Below are positions 37,240 through 46,833 of a stretch of 64,000 bases of DNA, piece by piece. Origin of the DNA: Paraburkholderia podalyriae (GTDB taxonomy: Bacteria; Pseudomonadota; Gammaproteobacteria; Burkholderiales; Burkholderiaceae). The notes beneath the pieces were generated by a model. It did not search any database and was not told the origin of the DNA. It was given only the letters and a program-made list of their open reading frames with translations. The position numbers were made by a program, and so were the translations under genes. Every line of letters starts with the position of its first letter. Position 1 is the first letter of the stretch. The DNA lies in assembly GCF_014397785.1 (NCBI RefSeq), contig NZ_VZQQ01000017.1:1-64000 (forward strand), in the 5' to 3' direction.

Positions 37240-37358
37240 CGGCGTTGTGCTCGCCGCACCCCGCGCGCCACCACCGTGGCTCGCGACGTTCTTCCGCCCC
37301 GGGCATTCGCCCGTTCCCCTGGCCGCATCCTTCCGGAGTCCGCTCCGCTACCCGCCCG

Positions 37359-38441
37359 ATGAAAACGAGCATGCAACGCAAGCTCGACCAGTTGACCACC
37401 CGGCTGGCCGAACTGAACGACCTGTTGAGCCGCGAGGACATCACCGCCAACCTCGACCAGTACCGCAAGCTCACGCGCGAACACGCGGAGCTCGGCCCCG
37501 TCGTCGAGCAGTACGGGCTTTGGCGCCAGGCGCGGAACGACGCGGCCACCGCGCAGGAACTGCTCGCCGACGCGTCGATGCGTGATTTCGCCGAAGAGGA
37601 GATCCGCGCGGCGCGGGATCGCATGGAGACGCTCGGCGTCGATCTGCAGAAAATGCTGCTGCCGAAAGACCCGAACGACGACCGCAACATCTTCCTCGAA
37701 ATCCGCGCGGGCACCGGCGGCGACGAATCCGCGCTGTTCGCGGGCGATCTGCTGCGCATGTATCTGCGCTATGCCGAACGCAATCGCTGGCAGGTCGAGA
37801 TGATGTCGGCGAGCGAATCGGATCTTGGCGGCTATCGCGAAGTCATCGTGCGGATCGCCGGCGACGCGGCGTATTCGAAGCTGAAATTCGAGTCGGGCGG
37901 CCATCGCGTGCAGCGCGTGCCGGCCACCGAAACGCAGGGCCGCATCCATACATCGGCGTGCACGGTCGCGGTGATGCCGGAAGCGGACGACATCGGCGAA
38001 GTCGAGATCAATCCGGCCGATCTGCGTATCGACACGTTCCGCGCGTCGGGCGCGGGCGGTCAGCACATCAACAAGACCGACTCGGCGGTGCGCGTCACAC
38101 ACTTGTCGACGGGCATCGTCGTCGAATGTCAGGACGACCGCTCGCAGCACAAGAACAAGGATCGCGCACTGAAGGTGCTCGCCGCGCGCATCAAGGACAA
38201 GCAGGCGCACGAGCAGCAGGCGAAGGAAGCGGCGACGCGCAAGAATCTGATCGGCTCGGGCGATCGCTCCGAGCGCATCCGCACCTACAACTTCCCGCAG
38301 GGGCGGCTCACCGATCACCGCATCAACCTGACGCTGTATCGCCTCGACGCGATCATGGACGGCGATCTCGAAGAACTGATCGCGGCGCTCGTCAGCGAGC
38401 ATCAGGCCGAGTTGCTGGCCTCCCTCGGCGACGCGGACTGA
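37359..38441 (+). CDS. prfA: Peptide chain release factor 1
   Basis: 360 aa, identical in length to E. coli RF1. The GGQ motif, methylated by PrmC, lies in RASGAGGQHINKTDSA, and the codon-recognition region precedes it. It terminates translation at UAA and UAG, which is relevant to the in-frame UAG in the permease gene at 42752. ATG 37359 (MKTSMQRKLDQL) is chosen over one four codons later to match the family N-terminus. Confidence 0.96.
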   Translation: MKTSMQRKLDQLTTRLAELNDLLSREDITANLDQYRKLTREHAELGPVVEQYGLWRQARNDAATAQELLADASMRDFAEEEIRAARDRMETLGVDLQKMLLPKDPNDDRNIFLEIRAGTGGDESALFAGDLLRMYLRYAERNRWQVEMMSASESDLGGYREVIVRIAGDAAYSKLKFESGGHRVQRVPATETQGRIHTSACTVAVMPEADDIGEVEINPADLRIDTFRASGAGGQHINKTDSAVRVTHLSTGIVVECQDDRSQHKNKDRALKVLAARIKDKQAHEQQAKEAATRKNLIGSGDRSERIRTYNFPQGRLTDHRINLTLYRLDAIMDGDLEELIAALVSEHQAELLASLGDAD

Positions 38442-38450
38442 CGCCCGACA

Positions 38451-39338
38451 ATGATCGACACCTCCCCGGCTCCGCTCGATCCCACCGCTTTGCCCGCCAC
38501 GGCCGACGCGCTGTTGCGCGCATCGCCGCTGCCGCCGCTCGAAGCGCGGATTCTGCTCACGCACGTGCTCGGCTGGCGGCGCACGCAGCTGATCACGCGC
38601 GGCGAGGAGCCGCTCGAGCGGGCGAGCGTCGAGCGTTATCGCGCGCTCGAGGCGCGGCGCGTGGTCGGGGAGCCGGTCGCGCAGCTCGTCGGTGCGCGCG
38701 AATTTTTCGGGCTCGAGTTCGAGGTCACGCCGCAGGTGCTGATTCCGCGTCCCGAAACGGAGTTGCTGGTGGAGACCGTGCTCGCGGCGATCGAACACCG
38801 GCCGCGTCCGCGTGTGCTCGATCTCGGCACCGGAACCGGCGCAATCGCGGTGGCGATTGCGTCCATGCGGCCCGACGCGCAAGTCTGGGCGCTCGACCGA
38901 TCGACGGACGCGCTTGCGGTCGCCGCGCGCAACGGCGCGCGCCTTCTCAGCGCGAAGCGCCCGGGCGGCGCCGTCGCTTTCCTGCATAGCGACTGGTACG
39001 GCTCACTCGACGCCGCGCTGCGCTTCGATGCGATCGTCAGCAATCCGCCCTATATTGCGAGCGGCGACCCGCATCTGGGCGAAGGTGATCTGCGCTTCGA
39101 GCCGCGCGGCGCGCTCACCGACGAAGCCGACGGCCTCAGCGCGATCCGCGCGATCGTAGCCGGTGCGCCCGAGCGTCTCGCCGACGACGGCGCACTATGG
39201 ATCGAACATGGCTACGACCAGGCTGAAGCGGTGCGCGCGTTGCTGAGCGCGCGCGGTTTTGCCGGGGTCCGCTCCGAGCGCGATCTCGCCGGCATCGCGC
39301 GGATCAGCGGCGGCGTGCTGCGTGGCGCCGGGGCGTGA
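38451..39338 (+). CDS. prmC: Release factor glutamine methyltransferase PrmC (HemK)
   Basis: 295-aa SAM-dependent N5-glutamine methyltransferase. The SAM loop is VLDLGTGTGAIAVA and the substrate motif NPPY lies in AIVSNPPYIASGD. It methylates the Gln of the GGQ motif in release factors. It starts nine bases after prfA, its substrate gene, and is cotranscribed with it. Confidence 0.95.
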   Translation: MIDTSPAPLDPTALPATADALLRASPLPPLEARILLTHVLGWRRTQLITRGEEPLERASVERYRALEARRVVGEPVAQLVGAREFFGLEFEVTPQVLIPRPETELLVETVLAAIEHRPRPRVLDLGTGTGAIAVAIASMRPDAQVWALDRSTDALAVAARNGARLLSAKRPGGAVAFLHSDWYGSLDAALRFDAIVSNPPYIASGDPHLGEGDLRFEPRGALTDEADGLSAIRAIVAGAPERLADDGALWIEHGYDQAEAVRALLSARGFAGVRSERDLAGIARISGGVLRGAGA

Positions 39339-39450
39339 GCGCGGTCGTCGCGGCTAAAACCCCAGGCGCGACGCGGCTGCGGCCGCCCGTAGCGAAATCC
39401 GCTATCATTTCAGCCTATTCCCTTCCTTTATCGGAACCGCAAGGTCAGTC

Positions 39451-39762
39451 ATGGATACGCAACAACGCATCAAGCAAATCGTCGACGGCAACCACGTCGT
39501 TCTCTTCATGAAGGGCACGGCTCAGTTCCCGATGTGCGGTTTTTCCGGCCGCGCCATCCAGATTCTGAAGGCGTGCGGCGTCGGTGAAATCAAGACCGTC
39601 AACGTGCTCGAAGACGACGAAATCCGTCAGGGCATCAAGGAGTTCTCGAACTGGCCGACCATTCCGCAACTGTACGTGAAGGGCGAATTCGTCGGCGGCT
39701 CGGACATCATGATGGAGATGTACGAATCGGGCGAGTTGCAGCAGCTGTTCGCCGCGGCCTGA
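39451..39762 (+). CDS. grxD: Monothiol glutaredoxin (Grx4/GrxD family)
   Basis: 103 aa with the monothiol CGFS active site (C29, QFPMCGFSGRA) and the glutathione-binding WPTIPQLYVKGEFVGGSDI block. These proteins carry [2Fe-2S] clusters and deliver them to apoproteins. A TATCAT-like element near 39402 may start its own transcript. Confidence 0.94.
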   Translation: MDTQQRIKQIVDGNHVVLFMKGTAQFPMCGFSGRAIQILKACGVGEIKTVNVLEDDEIRQGIKEFSNWPTIPQLYVKGEFVGGSDIMMEMYESGELQQLFAAA

Positions 39763-39802
39763 GCGTTCTCCGCTCCGTTCGCTTCATCAGGCGCCGCAAG
39801 CC

Positions 39803-40405
39803 ATGCAGCAAGCACGCACCGCGGCGCCCCGCCGGCTGATCATCGCGATCACCGGCGCCACCGGCGCCATCTACGGCATCCGGCTACTCGAGACGCTGCG
39901 CCGGCTGGGCGGCGTCGAGAGTCACCTGCTGATCTCGAGCGCGGGTTGGCTCAACATCCAGCACGAACTCCAGTTGGGCAAGGAAGACGTGCATCCGCTT
40001 GCGGATGTCGTCCATTCACTGCGCGACGTCGGCGCGAGCATCGCGTCGGGCTCGTTCGCGACCGACGGCATGATCGTCGCGCCCTGCTCGATGAAAACGC
40101 TCGCGAGCATCGCGCACGGTTTCGCCGACAACCTGATCACCCGGGCCGCCGACGTCACACTGAAGGAGCGCCGCCGCCTCGTGCTGCTGGTGCGCGAAAC
40201 GCCGTTCAACCTCGCGCATCTGCGCAATATGACGGCCGTCACGGAAATGGGCGGTGTGATTTTCCCGCCACTGCCCGCGTTCTACAACCAGCCTGCTTCG
40301 ATCGACGAGATGGTCGATCACACGGTCGCGCGCGTTCTCGATCTTTTTGCGCTGGGGCCGGCCCTGTCGCCCGCGTGGCAAGGATTACGAGGCGCGCAGG
40401 AGTGA
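39803..40405 (+). CDS. ubiX: Flavin prenyltransferase UbiX
   Basis: 200-aa UbiX/Pad1 protein making the prenylated FMN cofactor for UbiD decarboxylases. Landmarks are the FMN-binding AITGATGAIYGIRLLE near the N-terminus, the Ser-rich ASGSFATDGMIVAPCSMKTL and the C-terminal NMTAVTEMGGVIFPPLPAFYN. It supports ubiquinone synthesis. Confidence 0.95.
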   Translation: MQQARTAAPRRLIIAITGATGAIYGIRLLETLRRLGGVESHLLISSAGWLNIQHELQLGKEDVHPLADVVHSLRDVGASIASGSFATDGMIVAPCSMKTLASIAHGFADNLITRAADVTLKERRRLVLLVRETPFNLAHLRNMTAVTEMGGVIFPPLPAFYNQPASIDEMVDHTVARVLDLFALGPALSPAWQGLRGAQE

Positions 40406-40538
40406 ACCCGATCGCGCGTATTAACAACATCCGCGACACAATCAATTCCGCTCCAACCCATTTATCAAGCGAGCGTGCGGACCTATATTGGTAGCAACCC
40501 AATTTTTCGTGCCGTGTCTCCACGGCCGCGTCGCCGTC

Positions 40539-41324
40539 ATGAACCGCCTACCTTCGCTTTTTCTGTCCCACGGCGCACCTACGCTGCCGATCGATCCATC
40601 GATGCCGTCCGCCGAGTTCGGCGCGCTCGGCAAGCAATTGCCGCGTCCCGAAGCCATCCTGATGTTGTCGGCGCACTGGGGCACCGCGCGGCCGCTCGCG
40701 AGCATCGCGACGGCGCCTGAAACCATCCACGATTTTTACGGTTTTCCGCGCCAGCTGTATGAAATCCAATACCCTGCGCCGGGCGCGCCCGACGTCGCGC
40801 GCCGCGCCGCCGCGCTGCTCGGCGCGAGCGGCATCGCCGCGGACGTGCAGCCGCACGGACTCGACCACGGCGCATGGGTGCCGATGCTGCTGATGTTCCC
40901 GCAAGCGGACGTGCCGATCGCGCAACTGTCGATCCAGCCGCACCAGGACGCCGCGCATCATTTCCGCCTCGGCCGGGCACTGCGCGCGTTGAAAGACGAA
41001 GGCGTGATGGTGATCGGCTCCGGCCAGATCACGCACAATCTGCGCGTCGCCGATTTCTCCGCGCGCCCGGAAGACGCCGATCCGCGCGTGAGCGAATTCA
41101 CCGACTGGTTCGAGGACAAGCTCGTCGCGCGCGATATCGACGCGCTGCTCGACTATCGCCGGCAGGCGCCGCATGCGGTGCTGATGCACCCGACCGACGA
41201 GCATCTGTTGCCGGTGTTCGCCGCACTCGGCGCCGCCGACGACGACTATTCGCTCGCGATCCAGTCGCTGGGCACCTACCAGCGTTCGCTCGCGATGACG
41301 AACTACGTGTTCGGCACGGCCTGA
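40539..41324 (+). CDS. DODA-type extradiol dioxygenase (YgiD-like)
   Basis: 261 aa, class III extradiol ring-cleavage dioxygenase. Metal-binding His are in LFLSHGAPT, LSAHWGT and GLDHGAWVP, the arrangement of plant DOPA 4,5-dioxygenase and E. coli YgiD. The natural aromatic substrate is unknown. ATG 40539 (MNRLPSLFLSHGAP) matches the family start. A terminator follows and the next gene is convergent. Confidence 0.87.
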   Translation: MNRLPSLFLSHGAPTLPIDPSMPSAEFGALGKQLPRPEAILMLSAHWGTARPLASIATAPETIHDFYGFPRQLYEIQYPAPGAPDVARRAAALLGASGIAADVQPHGLDHGAWVPMLLMFPQADVPIAQLSIQPHQDAAHHFRLGRALRALKDEGVMVIGSGQITHNLRVADFSARPEDADPRVSEFTDWFEDKLVARDIDALLDYRRQAPHAVLMHPTDEHLLPVFAALGAADDDYSLAIQSLGTYQRSLAMTNYVFGTA

Positions 41325-41355
41325 TCCGGCGCAGGGTCGCGCACAAAGGCCAACA

Positions 41356-41390
41356 AAAAGCCCCCCTGATCATCGATCAGGCGGGCTTTT
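41356..41390. terminator. Bidirectional intrinsic terminator
   Basis: AAAAGCCCCCCTGAT (41356-41370) pairs with ATCAGGCGGGCTTTT (41376-41390), one mismatch, five-base loop. A-run and T-run flank the stem, so it can serve the dioxygenase gene and the convergent permease gene. Confidence 0.88.
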
Positions 41391-41437
41391 GTCTAACGCG
41401 AAAGACCCGCGTCGAGCGGATCCGTCGGTTTCGGCGC

Positions 41438-43033
41438 TCAGTGCGCGCCGATGCCTTCGAGCACTTCGTCGTGCACGATCCGCTCATCCAGATACTCCGA
41501 TCGATAGCCGCTGTTCACGCCCCAGAAGTAGAACACCAGCGAGAAGGCGATTACGACGAGCATGTCCCAGCCGTACGGCAGGATGCCGACGCCGCCGAAT
41601 TCCTTGCTGCCGATCAGCGAAAGGAGCGCCATGATCGGCAGATACGCGACCAGCCACCACGCGGCCTTCAGGTCACGGCCCCAACCCTCGAAGCCCGACT
41701 TCGCCTGGAAGTAGAAGTACACCGGCAGCGCGACGATCATCAGCAGAATGATTTCGCCGGTCAGCGGCCACTTCGCCCAGTACAGGATCAGCGACGCGCA
41801 GACGAACGCGAACGGCGCGATCACCTTCATACCAGCAATGTGCAGCGGGCGCTCGAGATCGGTTGCCGCGCGGCGCAGTGCCATCAGGCTGATAGGACCG
41901 GTCAGGTACGAAATCACGGTTGCGACCGAGATCACCGCCGCGAGCGAACTCCAGCCGCGGAAGAAGAACAGGAAGATGAACGACACGATCAGGTTGAACC
42001 ACATTGCCGGACGCGGCACGCCGTAGAACGGATGCACCTGGCCGAAAATCTTCGGCATCGTGTCGTTGCGCTCCATCGCGTAAATCATCCGCGTCATGGT
42101 CGCCATATAGGTCGTACCGGTGCCGCTCGGGCTCACGAACGCATCCACGTACAGTAGGATCGCCAGCCAGTTCAGGTTCAGCGCGATCGCCAGTTCCGCG
42201 AACGGCGAAGCGAAGCTGAAATGTCCCCAGCCCTGCATCACTTCGGCCGGGTTCACGGCGCCGATATATGCGATCTGCAGCAGCACATAGATCACGAGCG
42301 CGAGCAGGATCGAGCCGATCACCGCGAACGGCACGCTCTTGGCCGGATTGCGCGCTTCACCAGCAAGGTTGATCGGGCTCTGGAAGCCGTTGAACGCGAA
42401 CACGATGCCGCTCGTCGCCACCGTCGTGAGCACCGACGACCAGCCATAGGGCGCGAACGTATTCACCTGGCCGAAGTTTTCCTTGTGAAAGCCCGTCAGC
42501 ATCAGACCGAGAATCGTTGCGCCGGGAATCAGGAACTTGAAGATCGTGATCGCCGAGTTGGCGCGCGCGAACAGCTTCACTCCCCAATAGTTGAGCAGGA
42601 AGTAGATGATTACGAGCCCTGCGGACAACAGCAGGCCGTTCGTGCTCAATGAGCCGCCGACAAAGAGCGCATGCGCCCAGGGATAGGGCCACGTACTCAT
42701 GTATTGAATCGATGCTTCGGCCTCGATAGGGATCACCGACACGATTGCGATCTAGTTGGCCCATGCGCTGATGAAGCCGACCAGCGCGCCGTGCGAGTAG
42801 CGCGCATAGCGCACCATCCCGCCGGATTCTGGAAACATCGCGCCGAGCTCCGCGTAGGTCAGCGCGATCGCGAGAATCATGACCGCCCCGATGATCCATG
42901 CACAAATCGCGGCGGGACCGGCAATTTTTGCAGCCTTCCACGCGCCGAACAGCCAACCCGATCCGATAATCGAACCCAGACCGGTCAGCATCAGCGCGAA
43001 TGGCCCGATGTCCCGTTGTATAGAACTTTTCAC
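41438..43033 (-). pseudogene. APC-family amino acid permease interrupted by an amber codon
   Basis: The 531-codon frame would encode a 12-span APC-superfamily permease. It starts at GTG 43033 (AGGAG six bases upstream; KSSIQRDIGPFALMLTG) and ends at 41438. Codon 94 is TAG (42752-42754), where the surrounding FISAWAN-stop-IAIVSVIPIEA reads as if a Trp TGG had mutated. The two halves are in the same frame and otherwise intact. As written the protein would be truncated after about two to three spans. A restart from an internal Met is unlikely to give a working carrier. The substrate is probably an amino acid such as aspartate; uncertain. Confidence 0.85.
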
Positions 43034-43286
43034 GTCTTCTCCTAAAATCAGAACCATGTCGGCACCGCGTGACATCGCTCGTGGCGGTGGGGACGGTGAC
43101 GTGCATGTGAGCGCGTCCAGATGCGGAATAGGTGCAACCGACGCGCGGCGCGTAGTTTAACGGTTGCACCATGTTGCTGCAGCGGAACTGCGGCCCGACT
43201 AAGGGTTCTCCCTAGCAAAAGGTTAGACTGGTGCGCAAGCTTTGTAAGGAATCTTTGCATCCGTCTGGCAAAGTTTCGGCAGACAG

Positions 43287-43315
43287 TTGACCTTTGTCTC
43301 AATTCGCCGTATAAC
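43287..43315 (+). promoter_or_regulatory. sigma-70 promoter of cspA
   Basis: TTGACC (43287-43292), a 17-base spacer and TATAAC (43310-43315). Transcription would start near 43322, giving a leader of about 140 bases before the cspA ATG, the long 5' UTR typical of cold-shock genes. Confidence 0.75.
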
Positions 43316-43462
43316 GTTCGGGCAGGATTTCAAGCGGCGAGTGAAGTGGTTCTTTCGTAGTTCGCCCATCAACGGTACTCCGGTTGGTCCCATTACCCCC
43401 TTCCTTGATTTTCATGCACCCCCGGGCTTCGGCCTTATTCACCATCTTTAGGAAAAAGTAAT
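43316..43462 (+). promoter_or_regulatory. Long 5' leader of cspA (possible RNA thermosensor)
   Basis: About 140 untranslated bases without an ORF, ending in AGGAAAAAGTAAT before the ATG. In cspA-type genes such leaders refold with temperature to control translation. No structure was computed here. Confidence 0.45.
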
Positions 43463-43666
43463 ATGGAAACCGGTACCGTCAAGTGGTTCAACGACGCTAA
43501 GGGCTTTGGCTTCATCACTCCTGACGGCGGCGGTGAAGATCTGTTCGCGCATTTCTCGGAAATTCGCACGGAAGGCTTCAAGACGCTGCAAGAAAACCAG
43601 AAGGTCACGTTTGAAGTGAAGACGGGCCCGAAGGGCAAGCAAGCGGCTAACATCAAGCCGGTGTAA
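43463..43666 (+). CDS. Cold-shock protein, CspA family
   Basis: 67-aa single OB-fold nucleic-acid chaperone. RNP1 is KGFGFIT and RNP2 is DLFAHFS; the N-terminus METGTVKWFNDAKGFGF is the family hallmark. It binds single-stranded RNA/DNA. It has its own promoter and terminator, so it is monocistronic. Which CspA paralogue this is cannot be told. Confidence 0.95.
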   Translation: METGTVKWFNDAKGFGFITPDGGGEDLFAHFSEIRTEGFKTLQENQKVTFEVKTGPKGKQAANIKPV

Positions 43667-43689
43667 GCTCCGCGCCTCCTTCTGGACGC

Positions 43690-43718
43690 AAAAAAACCCC
43701 GCCTCGGCGGGGTTTTTT
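43690..43718 (+). terminator. Intrinsic terminator of cspA
   Basis: CCCCGCC and GGCGGGG with a two-base centre, preceded by an A-run and followed by TTTTTT. Symmetric enough to stop the convergent yegD-like transcript as well. Confidence 0.92.
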
Positions 43719-43799
43719 ATTTCCGGCGTCCAATTCAAATCGGCCGATTAAAATCGCGTGTTCGCAATTCGCGGCGGATTATCTGCTGAATATTCGCGA

Positions 43800-45050
43800 T
43801 TATCGGAACACGCGCCGCGCATGAATACCCAGGCCGGTCGCCACGCTCGCGAGACGATCGCCGAATACCGCTTTCGCGTCCGGAAACGCCGCGGCCAGCG
43901 CGCCCGACAGAAACGCGAGGCCGGTCGAGCCGCCGGTGAAATAGATGGCGTCGACGTCGCGCGGCGCGACACCCGCCGCCTGCACCGTGTCGCGCGCAGC
44001 CTGCACGATACGTCGCGTTTCTTCCTCGCCGGCCTTGACGAGTTGCGCTTCGTCGAACGCGAGACGCAGATCCTCTTCCACCTCCTCGAGATCGATCACG
44101 GTCTCGCCGCCCGCCGCCACCCCGATCTTCGCCTCTTCCGCATGCGCGGCGAGCGCGTGCCCGAAACGCTGCTCCACTACGCGCATCAGCCGGTCGTGGT
44201 GCTTCGTTTCCGTGAAAAGGTGCCGCATTAGCGCGAGTTCGCTGACGCGCTTCGGCGTGTAGACGGTGTTGATCAGGTGCCAGGTTGCGAGATCGAAATA
44301 GATCCGGTTCGGGATTTCGCGCCCTTGCGGATCGAGCGACTGGTAGCCGAGCTCGCGCAGAATCGTCACGAGTTCGACGCGGCGGTCGAAGTCCGTGCCC
44401 GCGACGTGCACACCGTGGTGCGCGAGCACGTCGTCCTTGCGCTCGACGCGCTTCGTCCGGTCGGGCCCCACACGTACGAGCGAAAAGTCCGACGTACCGC
44501 CGCCAATGTCCGCGACGAGCACCAGCCCCTCGGCGCTCAGATGTGATTCGTAGTCGAACGCTGCCGCGATCGGCTCATACTGAAAGTGGATGTCGCGCAA
44601 GCCGACCGTGCGCGCAGCGGCTTCGAGCTGATGCTGCGCCATCTGGTCGGCGCGCGGGTCGTCGTCGACGAAGAAGACCGGTCGGCCGAGCACCGCGCGG
44701 TCGATCGCGCCACCGACGCTCGCCTCGGCCGCGCGCTTCAGGTGAGCCAGGAAAGTCGCGATCACATCGGTGTACTTGATCGCACTGCCGTCGCCGAGAT
44801 CGGTTGTATTCTCGGCGAGCGGCGAGCCGAGAATGCTTTTCATCGAGCGCATCAGCCGGCCGTCGAAGCCGTCGATGTAGGCGGCGAGCGCCGCGCGGCC
44901 GAATTCGCTGGTGTTTTCGTCGGTATTGAAGAAGACCGCGGTGGGCAGCGTCGTGTACGCGCCCTCGACCGGCGCCAGCTTCAGCTGCGGGCCGGTCGGA
45001 ACAGCGACGGCCGAATTGGAAGTACCGAAGTCAATCGCGCAATAGTTCAT
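43800..45050 (-). CDS. Hsp70-family protein, YegD-like
   Basis: 416 aa, actin/Hsp70 ATPase fold without a DnaK substrate-binding domain. Phosphate-binding motifs are IDFGTSNSAVAV at the N-terminus, VADIGGGTSDFSLV in the middle and YFTGGSTGLAFL near the C-terminus. The layout matches E. coli YegD, a putative chaperone of unknown client. Starts MNYCAIDFGTSNS. Confidence 0.9.
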   Translation of the reverse strand: MNYCAIDFGTSNSAVAVPTGPQLKLAPVEGAYTTLPTAVFFNTDENTSEFGRAALAAYIDGFDGRLMRSMKSILGSPLAENTTDLGDGSAIKYTDVIATFLAHLKRAAEASVGGAIDRAVLGRPVFFVDDDPRADQMAQHQLEAAARTVGLRDIHFQYEPIAAAFDYESHLSAEGLVLVADIGGGTSDFSLVRVGPDRTKRVERKDDVLAHHGVHVAGTDFDRRVELVTILRELGYQSLDPQGREIPNRIYFDLATWHLINTVYTPKRVSELALMRHLFTETKHHDRLMRVVEQRFGHALAAHAEEAKIGVAAGGETVIDLEEVEEDLRLAFDEAQLVKAGEEETRRIVQAARDTVQAAGVAPRDVDAIYFTGGSTGLAFLSGALAAAFPDAKAVFGDRLASVATGLGIHARRVFR

Positions 45051-45237
45051 GGCAGGAATGGCCGCTCACGGCTGGCGCGCACAGAAGGGGAGCGGCTTTG
45101 TATCACGAAAACTCCGACAGCATCAACTGAAGCTGGCGGAATGGCCGTCAGATCGTTTGAAATGATGCCGCGGAATGGATCTTGCTGCGTCCGACCGAAT
45201 ATGCCGCCCCATTTCGCCATCGAGGAGAGTTCGCGCC

Positions 45238-46731
45238 ATGAGCGTGCCGCCCACTGCCGCCGTCGATGACCGCCACGCCACGCTGATCGAAACCGATCTG
45301 CCGTCGCGATTAGACCGCCTGCCGTGGGGCCGCTTTCATACGCTGATCGTCGTCGCGCTCGGCGTGACGTGGCTGCTCGACGGGCTCGAAGTGACGCTCG
45401 CGGGCGCGGTCGCGAGCGCGCTCAAAACGAGCCCGGCGCTGCGCTTTTCAAATGCCGACGTCGGCCTCGCGGGCAGCGCATACATTGCCGGCGCGGTGCT
45501 CGGAGCGCTCGGTTTCGGTTGGTTGACCGATCGGCTTGGCCGCCGCAAGCTGTTTTTCATCACGCTGACGCTCTATCTGGCCGCGACCGCAGCGACCGCG
45601 TTGTCGTGGAATCTGATGAGCTTCATGCTGTTTCGCTTTCTGACCGGCGCGGGTATCGGCGGCGAATACACGGCGATCAACTCGACGATCCAGGAATTTA
45701 CGCCGGCGCGCGTGCGCGGCTGGACCGACCTCGGCATCAACGGCACCTTCTGGGTCGGCGCGGGGATCGGCGCGGCGGGCTCTCTGGTGCTGCTCGATCC
45801 GCATCTGCTGCCGGCCGACTGGGGCTGGCGCGCGTGCTTTTTCATCGGCGCCGTGCTCGCGCTAGCAATTCTGCCGATGCGCATCTGGTTACCCGAAAGC
45901 CCGCGCTGGCTGCTCACGCATGGCGACGAGCGCGACGCGCGCACGATCGTCGAGGGGATCGAGACGCGTTTTCGCGACGCCGGCCACGCGCTCGCCGACC
46001 ACGCCCTCACACGGCTGCGCCTGCGGGCACGCAACCATACGCCGTTGCGCGAGGTATTCCACGCGCTATTCAACCTGCACCGACGCCGCGCGCTGGTCGG
46101 TCTGACGTTGATGACCGCGCAGGCATTCTTTTACAACGCGATCTTTTTCACCTACGCGCTCGTCCTCACGGACTTTTATCACGTGCCCGGTGGTGACATC
46201 GGATGGTATCTGCTGCCCTTCGCGCTCGGCAATTTCCTGGGACCGCTGGTGCTCGGGCGGCTATTCGATGTGATCGGCCGACGCAAGATGATCGCCGCGA
46301 CGTACGCGATGTCGGCGATCCTGCTGACGCTGTCCGGCTATCTGTTCGAGCAGCAATTGCTCACCGTCGTCACGCAGACGGTCGCCTGGATGGTGATTTT
46401 CTTCTTCGCGTCGGCGGCCGCGAGTTCCGCCTATCTGACCGTGAGCGAATCGTTTCCGCTCGAAATCCGCGCGCTCGCGATCGCGGTTTTCTATGCGTTC
46501 GGCACCGCGCTCGGCGGCATCATCGGGCCGGCGTTTTTCGGTCGGCTGATCGATACGCATCAGCGCAGCGCGGTGTTTTCGGGCTATCTGGTCGGGTCGG
46601 CGTTGATGCTCGCGGCGGCGCTCGTCGCGGCGATCTGGGGTGTCGACGCGGAGCGCAGGCCGCTCGAACACGTGGCGGCGCCGCTGTCGAGCGTGGCGGA
46701 CGATGAGAACGGCGCAGACCGCGCCGAATGA
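45238..46731 (+). CDS. MFS transporter (sugar/organic-acid symporter type)
   Basis: 497 aa with about 12 spans. The MFS loop motifs are GWLTDRLGRRK after span 2 and GRLFDVIGRRK after span 8, and LPESPRWL follows span 6, typical of sugar-porter/metabolite:H+ symporters. A polar N-terminal tail of about 35 residues precedes span 1. GAGGAGAG lies just before ATG 45238. The substrate is not predictable. Confidence 0.88.
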   Translation: MSVPPTAAVDDRHATLIETDLPSRLDRLPWGRFHTLIVVALGVTWLLDGLEVTLAGAVASALKTSPALRFSNADVGLAGSAYIAGAVLGALGFGWLTDRLGRRKLFFITLTLYLAATAATALSWNLMSFMLFRFLTGAGIGGEYTAINSTIQEFTPARVRGWTDLGINGTFWVGAGIGAAGSLVLLDPHLLPADWGWRACFFIGAVLALAILPMRIWLPESPRWLLTHGDERDARTIVEGIETRFRDAGHALADHALTRLRLRARNHTPLREVFHALFNLHRRRALVGLTLMTAQAFFYNAIFFTYALVLTDFYHVPGGDIGWYLLPFALGNFLGPLVLGRLFDVIGRRKMIAATYAMSAILLTLSGYLFEQQLLTVVTQTVAWMVIFFFASAAASSAYLTVSESFPLEIRALAIAVFYAFGTALGGIIGPAFFGRLIDTHQRSAVFSGYLVGSALMLAAALVAAIWGVDAERRPLEHVAAPLSSVADDENGADRAE

Positions 46732-46734
46732 AAA

Positions 46735-46756
46735 ACGCGCGGACCATGCCGCGCGT
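46735..46756 (-). terminator. Intrinsic terminator (nitroreductase side)
   Basis: ACGCGCGG (46735-46742) and CCGCGCGT (46749-46756) with a six-base loop; on the minus strand it is followed by TTTTT. It ends the minus-strand nitroreductase transcript and lies just past the MFS stop codon. Confidence 0.78.
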
Positions 46757-46833
46757 GCGTGACTGCTTCGTCGCTCGTCGAGTGCTTTTTTCGCTGCGCG
46801 GAACTCAGGCGGCGAGCGACGCGAAGCCGTCGT

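Noticed and set aside
42752..42754. Amber codon as a programmed recoding site (pyrrolysine or readthrough)
   Set aside because: No pyl genes or downstream element were seen, RF1 is intact, and the permease family has a plain Trp-like position here. A nonsense mutation or error is simpler.
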